The notes: generated by a model not told the origin, from the letters alone. Shown: positions 23,930 through 36,405, counted from the first letter of the stretch. The stretch: DNA of 64,000 bases from Vigna angularis (GCF_016808095.1 NC_068979.1:24697444-24761443); one strand, 5' to 3'. Made by a program: numbers and translations.

Positions 23930-26900
23930 GGCTGATTATGGTTGGCCAGATTAACAGATAAGCTTAGTTAAACCAGAACCAATAAGCATGATTTTTTGCA
24001 GAACTGGGTTCTGGAATTTTAACATAATTTAGGATGACATCTATCTGCTATCCCTGCCTGATAAGTTCTTTTTTTGAATTTGCAATCATTTTGTCTTTCT
24101 TGGTGACACTTTTAAACTTAGCTTTTTCTCTTCATTCTTTCTTTTTTTTCAACATGGTAGTGTAAATTAATATCAAATATTTAGGCAAGTGTTGAACACT
24201 TTGTAATTTGTCTAAAATAGTTAGAAGATGTAAGTAATAATGTAATTTTAGTGATGTTTTAGAAGTCAAATTGAATAGGAATATTTTCTTAATCAAATAG
24301 TCAGGCACTGAAATCTTAATTTAATGTTAGTTTGAACGTTTTGAACAAATAATGACTATTTTTCAAGGAAGCTAAAATAATTTTGTTTTAATTACACATT
24401 TGCACTATTCTTTCTATGGCAGGGTTATTGAAAATATAAGTGACACGATTTTGAAAAAAAATTGGAAAGTTTGATATAAAGATAAACTTTAAAAAATAAT
24501 TAAATTCGTATTACAGGAAAATTAAATCTTAATGCAAAAGAAAATTAAAAAAACAACTAACATGAAAGATTTGATGGAAAGATACAAAAGAATATGTATA
24601 AAATGAGTAATATTATGTCCAAACACATTAAAAGAAATGAGATCTCAGATTTATAATATAAAGGTTAATTTCCATTATAACTAGTATTATCATATACGAA
24701 TTAGTTAATGCCCGAGAAATATTGGGTTCGATCTCTTCAAGTAAAATTTTGAATTTATAAAATATATGATTAAAATGAGAGGAGATATCCACTAAAAAAA
24801 AGCAAAAGCAATAAATTTTCCCAGTGAAGATTTGTTATTAAGAAAGTCAGATAATAAATAAATAATCAATATGAATATTATTGTTAGAAAAATAATTGGT
24901 TAATGGCACTGAAAAAAGCAATTCAACCATAAAGAGGGCTTGCTATAATGCACATTAATATATTTAAAAAGACTTATCATTTTGTCATTTATGAAGTTAA
25001 AAGGCTAATGTTTCCTGCACCCTATAATTACTAACTCATTTCTAGGATAATAGGAAAAGACTTAAACGCTATTCATAATTGCTAAACATCACACCACCAT
25101 TCATCACCACACCGCTGCTGCAAAGGAAGAAGAGAGTGAGAATGTTGCATGATGGGAAGAAGAGAGAACATACAGAAAAAAATATTAATTAAAGTTTTTT
25201 CCGGAACTCATTTTGGAAGACATTTTATGAGTTTCGGAATGTTTATTTCAAAAAATTTATTCTGGAAAATTTTATTACGGAACACATTTAATATGTTTTG
25301 GAAATTTTGTTCCCGAAAATCAAGTTCTGAAAATTGTTTCAAAAATGTTGTTCTGGATTTTTAGGAAATCTTTCGGAATCTGTAATTCAGAAGTCACCTT
25401 TTGGAAAGACAAAATGGTAACTTCAAATTTTTGAGGGAGGACAAAGAAATTTAGGGAGTATATTAAAAAGGATTTTTAGATTGTTCCTATTTCAGAAATA
25501 AGTTTTCTTTTTTTAATTCTAGATTTCAAAATTTAAAAGTCGTTTATTTTTCAAAAAAATACCTTCAAAAGTTAAAATTGATTTTAGAAAATGACTTCTA
25601 CAAATTAGGGAGGGTTAAGAAGAAAATAATTTCTTGATTACACTGGAATTCATTTGGTTTCCGGTTTTGTTTCTAAAATTATACAACATAAAAGTATATT
25701 TTTAAAGAAAAAAATTATTTTTGGAATGTACAATTCAAAAGTCATTTTCAGTTTTCAGATTTCCCAATACGAAAATCATTTTTCACTTCTTAATAACATA
25801 ATCAAGAAATCGTAATCTGACATTTTCTTTACATGGGAGTGGAGGAAGAAATGATACGTAATCCAGGAAGAAGCTACCAATTACTATTCCTTGCTTGAAT
25901 CATTATGCCAAATCCAATTTGTATATAGAGTGTGGGTGTTTTTTCCTTGCATATCATATATCCAAACACTTTTTCCTGCATCTTTAATAGAGGAAAACGT
26001 CCTTTAGTAATTAAAAAATAATAAATTCTTTTAAATTTTTTTAAATTGTTGAAGTCTTTAACAAATTTTAAAATCTTTTAAGAAATTCAACAAATTTCAA
26101 AATTAGTTAAAGTTCTTAAAAAATTTAATAAATTTTAAAATTTGTTAAAAACTTTAATAGATTCTGAAATCTGTTAAAAAATAAAATTATTATAAATTTG
26201 AAATCTCTTACCATTTTATGACTTTATTTAATTTTTTAATTTTTATTCTTTTGCATTATTTTAATATTTAATATGTTTTTTACTTGTTTTAGTTTAATAA
26301 AAAATATTTTAAAAAATTAGAGATGTACGGAAAAATTAGTGGAGGTATAGAAATAAACACTCCTAAAGTGTTATAGGTTGGTTTTTTTCACAGATAATGC
26401 ACAGGGCCATTTTTTATCACAAGTTTTTGTATTTCGGTGTATAATTTATATTACAATTTTTTAATATTTTGAATTATATATTTAAAAAATTAAACAAAAA
26501 CGCATTCTAAATTACATAATACAAATGTATTTTGAAGATTACATTCCATAATACTATTTTTGATATTTTGGATTGTAAAATATGGAATATAATTTTGTGC
26601 TTTTCAAAATATAAAAAATGTATCGTAAATTATATATTCTGAAGTATAAAATAAAAATATATTCGAAATTATTTGAAAATACGAAATGATACTTTTAAAT
26701 TAAATAATCTAAATAAAAAACTATGGAATTAGAGGAGAAATTTATGGAGATACTTTTTATTTGATTTTTTTTTTTCGTAATATGACTTTGTGAGTGATGA
26801 TGAATAGAAAGAGATGTTGAATGAGATTGAAGAAATGATATCATGATGTGCACAAATAGTCTTTGATACATAACCGTGAGCCATCAAATCTTGAGTATTG

Positions 26901-28089
26901 CAGAAGAAATGAAAATGTCATTCCTTGTGAGTTCAAATGTCAGTCGGCATCATGATTCAGTCAATAACAATATTTTTTAAGTTAAAGTAACTAATGAGCA
27001 ATTTGAGTAGGTGTGAAAACGTTTAAACTGTGTGATTGTGAATGTTACTTGATATAATTATTTTTGTGAAAATTGATTTAGAGTACATGTTCAAGGATTA
27101 TTTGACGATATATTTGCCAAATTTTGTAGGTTTCACATCATTTTTAACATTATTTTTATCTTCTAATTCAATTTAAGATCTTATAAGACTTATATTCTAA
27201 CTCATTTTATTTTTTTGTAATAAATATATATCTTTCTTAGATATTAAAGTATATCTTTTATTTTTGTAATTTGAATTTTAATGTTTATGTCATGTCAGCG
27301 TAATTATGGAGAACTCTTATAAAACCTGGAGATCTTAAGTTGTGACCCTTAGTATGATCCTTGTAATAAAGACGTTCTAAGAGTCGTTACATAAAGTCTT
27401 CATTTTATTGTGTGGGTCATATAGTATCACATCATTTTTAAGAGCATTTTATAACTTTTACTTCAATTAAAGAGTCTTATAAAGTTGTACTTGTTTTATT
27501 CATATTTTCAAGACAAAATATATATGATTGAAAGTCTTATTTAATATCAAATATCTTAAATTTTATATCATCTTAATATGTTTTAATGAAAAGATTATAA
27601 GATTTACATTTTAACTGTATGGCTTTGAATGTAATGACTTCGGTCGTAGATCATCACAAGCAACATGGCTAGAATGATTCAAGAAGGTAAGAAGGACAAG
27701 GTATCAAATGCGAGGATCCATCATTTTTGTTCTTGGAAGTCTTTTCCCAGTACAACATGTTTCACCCAATGTGAACGCAACCATCTCGCCCAGTGCTGTT
27801 TGTGAACCATAATCTTCTTTTGCTGCATTTATCACATTTTTCATGAGTTGTATACGTAGCCAGCCACTTGGTAGTTGATACTTGTATCACAAGTTGTTGA
27901 TAGGGGAGTTGTGTATAGTTGAAACCATCTCACGTACACATTTTTTATGATGAACAAAAGAAATGTTTTATAGATTATTGCACAACAAAATGGAAAAATG
28001 ATTGCTTGATTATATATGTGATTGTGCTTGAACTGTTTGGTATATGTATTCATTGATTGGAAATTAATCATAAGTTGAAACTCATTGCA
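23930..28089. other. AT-rich intergenic DNA, no gene recognised
   Basis: The first few hundred bases are the 3' end of the HD-domain gene. Around 25190-25420 short words such as 'ggaaaattt' and 'cggaa' recur in a degenerate way. Around 26000-26190 'aaattttaaaat(c/t)tgttaa' type words alternate in both orientations. The small frames at 25149-25364 and 27841-28098 show no domain. Confidence 0.5.
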
Positions 28090-28313
28090 TATCAGCATGA
28101 AATAATCGATTACACTGTTTGCATAATCTGTTAAATTTCGTCAGATATCAGTATACGCTTATCAGGGGCAAAACAACTATGTTTTAACCGATTACATTAA
28201 TTGTATAATTGATTAAAACACGTTGCTATGCGAATACAAGTTTGCTGAGTGCATTGAAGTGTTTTGAATGAAAAATGTTTTCAAATTGTCTTAAGTATGA
28301 AACTTAACTGATT
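28090..28313 (+). repeat. Left part of an LTR-like sequence split by the CACTA insertion
   Basis: Repeats of 'aatcgattacac', 'aaccgattacatta' and 'ataattgattaaaac' near 28105, 28187 and 28205 match the style of legume copia LTRs. The DNA just beyond the CACTA element (from 36422) continues with the same kind of motifs, and removing the element plus one ATT restores 'taactgattacatta'. The outer boundary is not determined. Confidence 0.45.
28311..28313. other. Target-site duplication (ATT), left copy
   Basis: ATT directly precedes CACTAGTGCAGAA; the same ATT directly follows the right terminus at 36419-36421. A 3-bp duplication is the rule for CACTA elements. Confidence 0.9.
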
Positions 28314-28339
28314 CACTAGTGCAGAATTGGCTTTTAACG

Positions 28340-29180
28340 TCCCCCATAGACGTCCGTCCACAAAAGCCCCAACATAAATAATTGACCGGTGGCATATTCG
28401 TAAATAAGTGAAACTCTAGACGTCCGTCTTGGGTCGGGCCGGACGTCTATAATATTATAGACGTCCGTGGGAGGGGGACGAACGTCTACTAGGCTGAACA
28501 ACTGAACGTTTCAACTCCCCATGTCAGCCCCTTAAACGTCCGTCCTAGGAGGGCCCGGACGTCTATAATATTATAGACGTCTGTGGGAGGGGGACGGACG
28601 TCTACTAGGCTGAACACTGAACGTTTCAACTCCCCATGTCAGCCCCTTGAACGTCCGTCCTGGGAGGGCGCGGACGTCTATAATATTATAGACGTCCGGC
28701 CCCCCATATCGGACGTTTAAGGTGCTGACAGGGTGGTTGGAGAATTAATTGTCTTCAGCCCCTTAAACGTCCGATATGGGGGGCTGGACGTCTATAATAT
28801 TATAGACGTCCGCGCCCTCCCAGGACGGACGTTCAAGGGGCTGACATGGGGAGTTGAAACGTTCAGTTGTTCAGCCTAGTAGACGTCCGTCCCCCTCCCA
28901 CGGACGTCTATAATATTATAGACGTTCGGGCCCTCCCAGGACGGACGTTTAAGGGGCTGACATGGGGAGTTAAAACGTTCAGTTGTTCAGCCTACTAGAC
29001 GTCCGCCCCCCTCCCACGGACGTCTATAATATTATAGATGTCTGTGCCCACCACCACGGACGTCTAAAACCACCAGCGAATATCAATTTTAAATCCCCAA
29101 AGACGTCATATTAGTGATGAACCGGACGTCTATAATATTATAGACGTCCGGGCCCCATAGTACCGGACGTCTAACAGTAT
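28340..29180. repeat. Left subterminal array: seven regularly spaced GACGTC palindromes in a large inverted repeat
   Basis: The palindrome 'gacgtctataatattata' plus 'gacgtc' starts at 28442, 28558, 28673, 28787, 28903, 29019 and 29125; the intervals are 116, 115, 114, 116, 116 and 106. Between sites lie unit sequences containing 'ggctgaacaactgaacg', 'caactccccatgtcagcccc' and 'gtgggaggggga'. Before about 28730 these run in one direction and after it in the opposite one, so 28430-29040 is a long imperfect inverted repeat with a short unique centre (near 'ggttggagaattaattgtc'). Subterminal repeats of CACTA elements are binding sites for the element's TNPA-like protein; that role is inferred here. 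Confidence 0.9.
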
Positions 29181-30002
29181 TAATATTGGAAACGCGAACC
29201 CGCGAGCAGTTACGCTCACTATTCATCGTCTTCCCCCCGCGAACGCTGTCTACGCCATTGATTTTCCAGGTGCGTTTTCTCTCTTTTGGACCGTTTAAAT
29301 TGACTTTCAATCCGATTACATTGCTCTGTGATGAAATACCTTTGATTTGAACCGATTAAAAATCGTTTTCGGTCCATTTTTTTGCAGTCTCTTGCGTGTT
29401 GTTGGGCGGCTTCTTTGACTGTTTTTGGGCTACGTTTTAGGCCGTTCCCTCCTCGATTTCCCTCCCTTTCATTTCGAATCTACTTTTCAGGTTAGCTTGT
29501 TGGTTGAAAAAATTTTGTATGCATGTTTTTTACTCTAAAGTGTGCATGTGTTATTGGCTTTTGAATATGCATGTATTAGTTGTGTTATTATAAGTATCAA
29601 ATCATTGAGTGACACTTAGCTCCCGTTTGAAATTTAACACAAACGATTAATCTTTTAATCGTTTGTGTTAAATTTTGAATTGTCCGATTGGACAGTTTGA
29701 GAAAATTAATTTTCATAATTTGCAATAACATGTCAATTGGAGTTTATGGATAAGATTGATAAAATTTCGGTTTAGTACTTGTGTTGTTCTCTGGATGCAT
29801 ATTTGATTGTGGTCATCGTTGACTACTCTCATTTCGTGTATTTCGGAGACCAATGCGAAATGCTACCGAAATCTTATCAATTTTATGATGTAGACTTCAA
29901 TGCACGTGTCTGAGCAAATTATGAAAATTAATTTTTTTGAATGGGTAGGGCCTAACCTTGTGAGAGTTAAAACACTTGAACTGATGATTTTACGAACATA
30001 GT
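29181..30002 (+). promoter_or_regulatory. Leader region of the CACTA transposase gene
   Basis: About 820 bp between the array and the first transposase ATG. It begins GC-rich ('cgcgaacccgcgagcag'), followed by possible splice sites ('ccaggtgcg' near 29267, 'tttttgcag' near 29388). This fits a promoter plus a spliced 5' untranslated leader. No coding frame is recognised. Confidence 0.4.
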
Positions 30003-32897
30003 ATGGATCGAAGCTGGATGAACGAACGTCGCATCAGTGAAGAATATGATAAGGGTGTTTCGAAGTTCTTGCAATACGTTGAACAAAATGCTAAGTCTGT
30101 CAACGGGACATATTTTTGTCCTTGTGTGCGTTGTCTTAATCAAATACGGCAAGACTTAGGCAATGTGCGTGACCATCTATTCATGTACGACATAATGAGG
30201 ACTTATACCGTTTGGACTTGGCATGGAGAAGTACTGGAGTAGCCTACCACGTCACGAGGAACAGATTATGTGGAAGAATGGATGAGTGACCATTTAGAGG
30301 ACATGATACGTGATGTCTGTGAAGATAATTTTGGAAGGGCTAATTTGTATGATTCTCTTATTAATGATTCAGAGCAACCGTTGTTCCCAGAATGCTCGAA
30401 CTTTACACGTCTGTCTTCAACTTTAAAGTTGTTTAGTTTAAAAGCAAGGAATGGATGGACCGATAAAAGTTTCACCGAGTTGTTGGAGTTGTTGAAGGAG
30501 ATGCTTCCAGAAAATAATACTCTACCTATTCGTAATTACGAGGCCAAAATTTTTTTATGTCCAATGGGTCTTGAATATCAAAAGATACATGCTTGTCCTA
30601 ATGATTGTGTTTTGTACACAAAGGAGTTTGCTTCGTTAAAGTATTGTCCAACATGTGGTTTATCCCGTTTTAAAAAGAAATCTGACAGAGTCACTGGTAA
30701 TGAAGGTAATGATGGTGCACCTGCTAAGGTGATGTGGTATTTGCCTATAATACATAGGTTCAAACGTATGTTCTCTGTTAAAGAAGATGCAAAGAACCTT
30801 AAATGGCACTCTGACGAAAGAAAGTGTGATAATCTTTATGGAAACTGATGGTATGAATCCTTATGGAAACTTAAGTAGCAAACACAGTTCCTGGCCAGTT
30901 ATGTTGATGATTTACAATCTTTCTCCTTCGTTGTGCATGAAGAGAAAATATGTGATGTTGTCCATGATGATATCGGGTCCTAGACAACTTGGAAATGACA
31001 TTGATGTTTACTTAGCACCTTTAATTGATGATTTGAAATTGTTGTGGGAAGAAGGCATCGACGTGTTTGATTCACATGTTCAGGAACAGTTCCGTTTGCG
31101 TGCAATGTTGTTTTGCACTATAAATGATTTCTCAGCGTATGTAAACTTGAGCGGTTATAGTGTTAAAGGTCATTTTGCATGTCCCATATGTGAAGAAAAC
31201 ACTAGTTACCTTCAGTTGAAGCATGGTCAGAAGACTGTATATACAAGACATCGAAAATTTCTTCCTCGTAATCATCCTTATCGTAGATTGAAAAAAGCAT
31301 TTAATGGAAGTGCTGAGGATGAGGTTGTGTGCAGACCCCGGAATGGTGAAGAGGTGTACAACGAAGTCAAAAACATTGACATTGTGTTTGGAAAACATCA
31401 TAAAAGTACCTCTGCAAAGAACATTTGGAAGAAACAATCGATATTTTTTAAGCTTCCATATTGGTGTGAACTTAATGTTAGACATTGTATTGATGTGATG
31501 CACGTTGAAAAAAATGTTTGTGACAATGTCATCGGAACTTTATTAAACTTCAAAGGGAAGAGCAAAGACGGAATAAAAGCAAGACAAGATTTGGCTGACA
31601 TGGGAATCCGATCTTAGTTACATCCACAGATAATAGGGAGACGCACCTATCTGCCCCCAGCCTGTCACACACTTTCCAAAAAAGAAAAACAAAGTTTTTG
31701 TAACTGTTTAAGAAGTGTGAAGGTTCCGCAAGGTTATTCTTCAAATATCAGTAACCTTGTGTCTATGCAAGACTACTATGTCAATTGGAGATGTATTTTC
31801 CACCTTCCTTTTTTGACATCATGGTACATTTGATTGTTCATCTAGTCAGAGAAATTCGAATATGTGGCCCGGTCTTCTTAAGGTGGATGTACCCAGTTGA
31901 AAGATACATGAAGATCTTAAAGGGATATGTCAAGAATCAATATAGACCAGAAGCTTCAATCATAGAGCAATATGTTGCAGAAGAAGCCATTGAATTTTGT
32001 TCAAGTTATATGCCATCTTGTGAACCCGTCGGTCTTCCCAAGAGCAGACATGAAGGAAAATGTGAAGGTAAGGGTGTTCGAGGTGTGAGAATTCAAAGTG
32101 TTAGCAGAAAAGAAATTGACCAAGCTCATTTGTACATCTTAAACAACACTGTTGATGTCATTCCTTACATTTCTGACCACGTTAATGAAATAAAGGCAAC
32201 AAACCCAAAAATGAGTGAAAAATGGCATCTTAATGAACATGTGAAAACCTTCTTGCAATGGTTTAAGAAAAAGATTTATGCGACTCCACATGTTTCTGAA
32301 ACTTTATTGAGGTTATCTCGTGGGCCGAACACAGATGTCATTACATATGGTGGGTATTATATAAACAATATTTGTTTTCAGACAAAGGTAGAAGATGACA
32401 AAAGCAGAGTTCAAAATAGTGGCGTCACACTACAAGCTGAGGCTGTGCACTTTGCTAGTTCTAAAGACAAAAATTCAATCACAGCATCCATCAGTTATTT
32501 TGGAATAATACAAGAAATATGGGAAGTTGATTACGTCACTTTTAGAGTCCCAGTTTTCAAGTGTAAATGGGTTGATATAAATTCTGGTGTCATGATGGAT
32601 GACCTTGGTTTCACATTGGTTGACTTGAACAAGATGAATTACACTGATGAACCATTTATCATGGCTAGTCAAGCAAGACAAATATTCTACGTAAATGATC
32701 CAGCGAATAACAAATGGTCAGTGGTTTTAGAAGGAAAAAACATGCATGGACATGATGATGACGATTCTCTTGATATACTTGAGACAACATCTGTTGCATG
32801 TAGACCCACTGAAGACCCAGTTGATGACGTTGCCGATGTCATGCAGGCATATCGTAGTGATCACAACGAAGGCATTTGGGAAAAAACAATTAATTAA
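30003..32897 (+). pseudogene. TNP2-type CACTA transposase, inactivated
   Basis: The plus strand shows the whole domain order of plant En/Spm TNP2. Transposase-associated N-terminus: WMNERRISEEYDKGVSKFL, FCPCVRCLN. Central Transposase_21 region: CPNDCVLYTKEFASLKYCPTC, then DGMNPYGNLSSKHSSWPVML, CTINDFSAYVNLSGYSVKGH, CPICEENT, HCIDVMHVEKNVCDNVIGTL. DUF4218-like: MYFPPSFFDIMVHLIVHL, RWMYPVERYMKILKGYV. C-terminal DUF4216-like: YYINNICFQT, WEVDYVTFRVPVFKCKWV. Four lesions: an in-frame TAG at 30240; a deletion with frameshift near 30830, where the part before DGMNPYG is missing; an in-frame TAG at 31615 inside an otherwise continuous frame; and a second deletion with frameshift near 31770, before the MYFPPSFF block. 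Function would be binding and cutting at the element ends, now lost. Confidence 0.9.
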
Positions 32898-32981
32898 TAG
32901 GTTGATATTTTCACTTTTATTGACTTTATATGTATGTTCATCATAATTGAATTATTACTAACGTTGTTTAATTTTTCAGGT

Positions 32982-35854
32982 ATGTCGACCTCAGACTCAG
33001 GATCAAGAAAGAGTAGACGTGGACGAGGCGTCACCCGAGTGGCAGATGTGACCTCCGGACGCGTGGATGGTCAGAGGAGGCATGTTGACATCGACCCCAG
33101 ATCAGGTCATCCATCAGGGCCAAATGCTGATAGGTTTAGGAGTTATCTGGGTAAGTTAGCAAAAAGTCATGTCTCTATCCTTCATGCATGTTGGGATGAC
33201 GTCCCAGAGGTCGACAAGAATCTCTTATGGCAAGATATTCAGGTATGTTTATACTTCATGCAATTTGTGATACACTTATCTTTTATGTTTTCTTTTGGAA
33301 TAACAAGTTTTTTGTTTTAAACAGCAACATTTTGATATTCCAAACACAATGCAAATTAGAAAGAAAGTGTTATCGCATATAGCGATAAGATGAAGGGATT
33401 TCAAGACAAGGCTAACACGACTATATGTCTTTGGAGACAGGCAACATGAAAATCCCTGTCAGCAATATACATTAACAGAGGAGGATTGGATGCAGTTTCG
33501 TGCATCTAGAGAGTCTGAGGAATGGAAGGTATGTTTCTTAACATCGTCTTTCATTGAGTTTTTATGATTTTACACTTATTTATATAAATGGTTTCACAGG
33601 ATAAAAGGTTAGCCGCCCAAGAAAGACAAAGGCTAAACGACGCACCCCACTTGTTATCACGAGGTGGATATGCAAAAATGGAGAAGAAATTGAGAAAGTC
33701 TAGAGTGGATGCCTTGGGACTTGAGTCGCCGGACCTAGCACCTGCACCTGCTAGGTACGAGCTGTGGAAGGTTGCTCGGACTAAATCTGATGGGAACATG
33801 ACATCTTCCTCAGTTGCCTTGATTTCACAGAGAATTGTAAGTTCAAATTATAAGCAGTTCTTTGATTGTGTATCTATCACAGCATGTCTTCTAAGTAACT
33901 TGGTTTTTTTATGTGCAGGATGAGTTGGTTGAGCAGCAGACTCAGGGCACATTTACTGGCCAAGGTAGGGACGACATTCTAACAACGGCCATTGGAAGGC
34001 CCGATCACCCAGGACGTGTACGTGGAGTTCCTGGGGCGATTGGTCTTCGTGACTACTTTGGCCCTACACAGAAAACCCCCCAATCAATGAGTCAGGAGAC
34101 ACTGAGGCAGATGGATCTTCAGTGGGAGGAAAGACTCAACCAAAGCATGAGATCAATGGAGCAACGATTCATGAAGCAGCTACAAAAACAAAAACAAATA
34201 CAAAGAGTGCTTGAAGAAAAGCTGCATTCCATGACGCAAGGCAACATGGGGGCCGATGACACTCCCACACCACCTCATGTCAGCACTAGAGGATCATGCT
34301 CTGCTGTAGACCCCACTCAGTATAGCGGTCAATATGAGCTGTTGGTTAATGGGGATCCCCCACGCATTGTGGCTGTCGGACGAGTGCTTGAGGGAGGGCA
34401 GACCATTCATGGTGTTGCCATATTACCCCAGCACGTGCGTGTGACCATTGACGAGGTTCGGGATCCCCAGGCTCAGGTGCCTGTACCCACTCCAGAAATT
34501 AACTTTGTGGGGGAGGTCATAGGATCATTTATTGCCTGGCCTAGAGCATTGATCATGTCCCACATCGCTACTCCACAGGTATAATTAACTTAGTATTTCT
34601 ATGTTTATTCTTCAAATAATTGTTGATAACGCTTTGACGTAAATTCTTATCTTCAGTTCACACGTCCTCAGAAGCAGCCAATTCATGATACAGTCATACA
34701 TGAAGATGATGACATGGCTGAAGCGGAGGATGATCCTCTATCAAAGCTAATGACAAAATTACCCAGGTTGAAGAAAGCACCATTAGAACTATACTGGGAT
34801 TTGAGAGTATTTGGTCTTCCCCCACATGTGCCAGTTTATATCACATTATCTGATGCATTGGAGATGATTGGGGGAGACCGGATGTTGAATATTTCCATCA
34901 TTCAGCTGTGGTGCATGTAAGATAGTCAATTTGGTCTTTCATATTACTTTTATTTACATTGTTATAGTTTCTAAAAACTTAACTTTGTTGTTTTAGGTAC
35001 ATGGACACAATCGTTGTAGACCAAGGTCGGTCTTCCATGTACGGATTTGTTGAACCTCAGACCATTCAACCGTTTGGTAACACACTTCAAAACAGACAAC
35101 ATTATTTGCAAACATGGATGGATGAGTCAAAAAGAGACGTATACCTTGTGCCATACATTGAGGGGTAGGTGTTGTTATATATGGTCAGTTTATTATTATA
35201 GTTTCCTTAATTAGTTGAATAACTATTTGTCCTTCGTGATAGGTCGCACTGGCAGCTGATGGTCATCATTCCCAAACAATGTAAAATTATATGGTTTTGT
35301 TCGTTGCACAGGAGGATGAAAAATGACTTGAGAACCATGCTTCAAGGGTAAGTGTTTCTCCAAAAATGACTTTGAATTTGATGTTCACCTTCAACTTTTA
35401 TGATAAATATAGTCATATTAATTATACTTTGTGTTTTCAATCTGTACAGAGTTATTGGTAAATCTCGTGGTCAACTGGTTCAAATTTTGTATCCAAAGGT
35501 TGGAAGTCATTTATAGTTTCTAATTCATTTTCTATGTTATTGAATGATCTAAATTCTTAACTATTTAGTTTGTGATTTTAGTGTAACCAGCAGCTAGATT
35601 CATGGGAATGTGGCTTCTATGTGATGTGTTGGATTAAGACCATCATTCGAGCTGTCATTACAGATGACTGAAATGAGGTAATGATGTATACCTTCAATAC
35701 ATTACAAATCAAATTCATCTTCAACATATATGAAACCATAATGAATCTTTCTTGAATTTTGCAGCGCTTCAAGAGTACATCGCCTATTCCAGAGGACACA
35801 ATTAAACAGATAAGGCAGGAGTGGACCGCTTATCTTCTGCAAAGATGGAGTTAG
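32982..35854 (+). pseudogene. Transposase_24 (Ptta/En/Spm) - Ulp1-like cysteine protease gene of the CACTA element
   Basis: Ten exons can be joined with GT..AG introns: 32982-33242, 33325-33528, 33600-33836, 33919-34578, 34657-34916, 34997-35164, 35243-35347, 35450-35498, 35582-35677, 35765-35854. The N-terminus is basic (SRKSRRGRGVTRV). Next comes a Transposase_24-like part (FDIPNTMQIRKKVLSHIAIR, YTLTEEDWMQFRASRESEEW, ARYELWKVARTKSDG), then a coiled-coil-like stretch (about 34110-34240: LRQMDLQWEERLNQSMRSME). The C-terminal third is Ulp1/C48-like: SHWQLMVIIP supplies the His and SWECGFYVMCW the catalytic Cys-Gly. The usual Asp position reads WFCSLH, a form I associate with transposon-borne members of the family. 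Only two in-frame stops occur, TGA at 33391 and TGA at 35669, each where Trp would fit. All splice phases agree, so it decayed recently. Role in transposition or deSUMOylation is unproven. Confidence 0.8.
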
Positions 35855-36059
35855 GAATAGTTTTATTTCTTGTTGAACATTGTTTAGTTTTAGTTTAAGT
35901 TTTATGTTGATAGTTTTGGTAGTGGATTGAACTCCACATTAAGTAGAACTTTGTTTATATGAAACGCATATTTATATTATTGCAAAATTGTTCTGGGACA
36001 TTTTTCTGCTTTTCAGGTGTGGTTTTATTGAAAAAATAAATCAATTTTTTAAAAAAAAA

Positions 36060-36405
36060 ACGCCCAGTAGACGTCGGTTAGTGCACAGTCGGACGTCTAT
36101 AGACGTCCGGCAGTGCACAAACGGACGTCCAACCCCCCAGCCCCTACCACTAACAATTCAGCCAAGTAGACGTCCGGGGGCGAGGCGCCGGACGTCTATA
36201 TGGACGTCCGAGGGTTCACAGCGGACGTCTATATAGACGTCCGGCCTGACACAGCGGACGTCTATATAGACGTCCGGCCTGACACAACGAACGTCTATAT
36301 AGACGTCCGGCCTGACACAACGGACGTCTACGTAGACTTCACCCACAAAGACGTCGGGGGAACGTCGGACGTCAAAAGGCCCAAAGAACGGACGTCTAAA
36401 GCCCT
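36060..36405. repeat. Right subterminal array: 33-bp tandem palindromes
   Basis: Starts of the GACGTC (or aACGTC) site lie at 36191, 36224, 36257, 36290 and 36323, exactly 33 bp apart. The unit joins palindrome 'gacgtctatatagacgtc' to spacer 'cggcctgacaca(g/a)c'. Single GACGTC(C/G)G sites flank it at about 36072, 36092, 36102, 36124 and 36169 and again after 36340. The open frames here with repeated YIDVRPDT and mirror-strand equivalents arise because 33 is divisible by three; they are not proteins. Confidence 0.9.

Noticed and set aside
28430..29180. Repeat array considered as a CRISPR array
   Set aside because: The units are palindromes within a transposon end, the spacers are themselves repeated and inverted, there are no cas genes, and the genome is plant.
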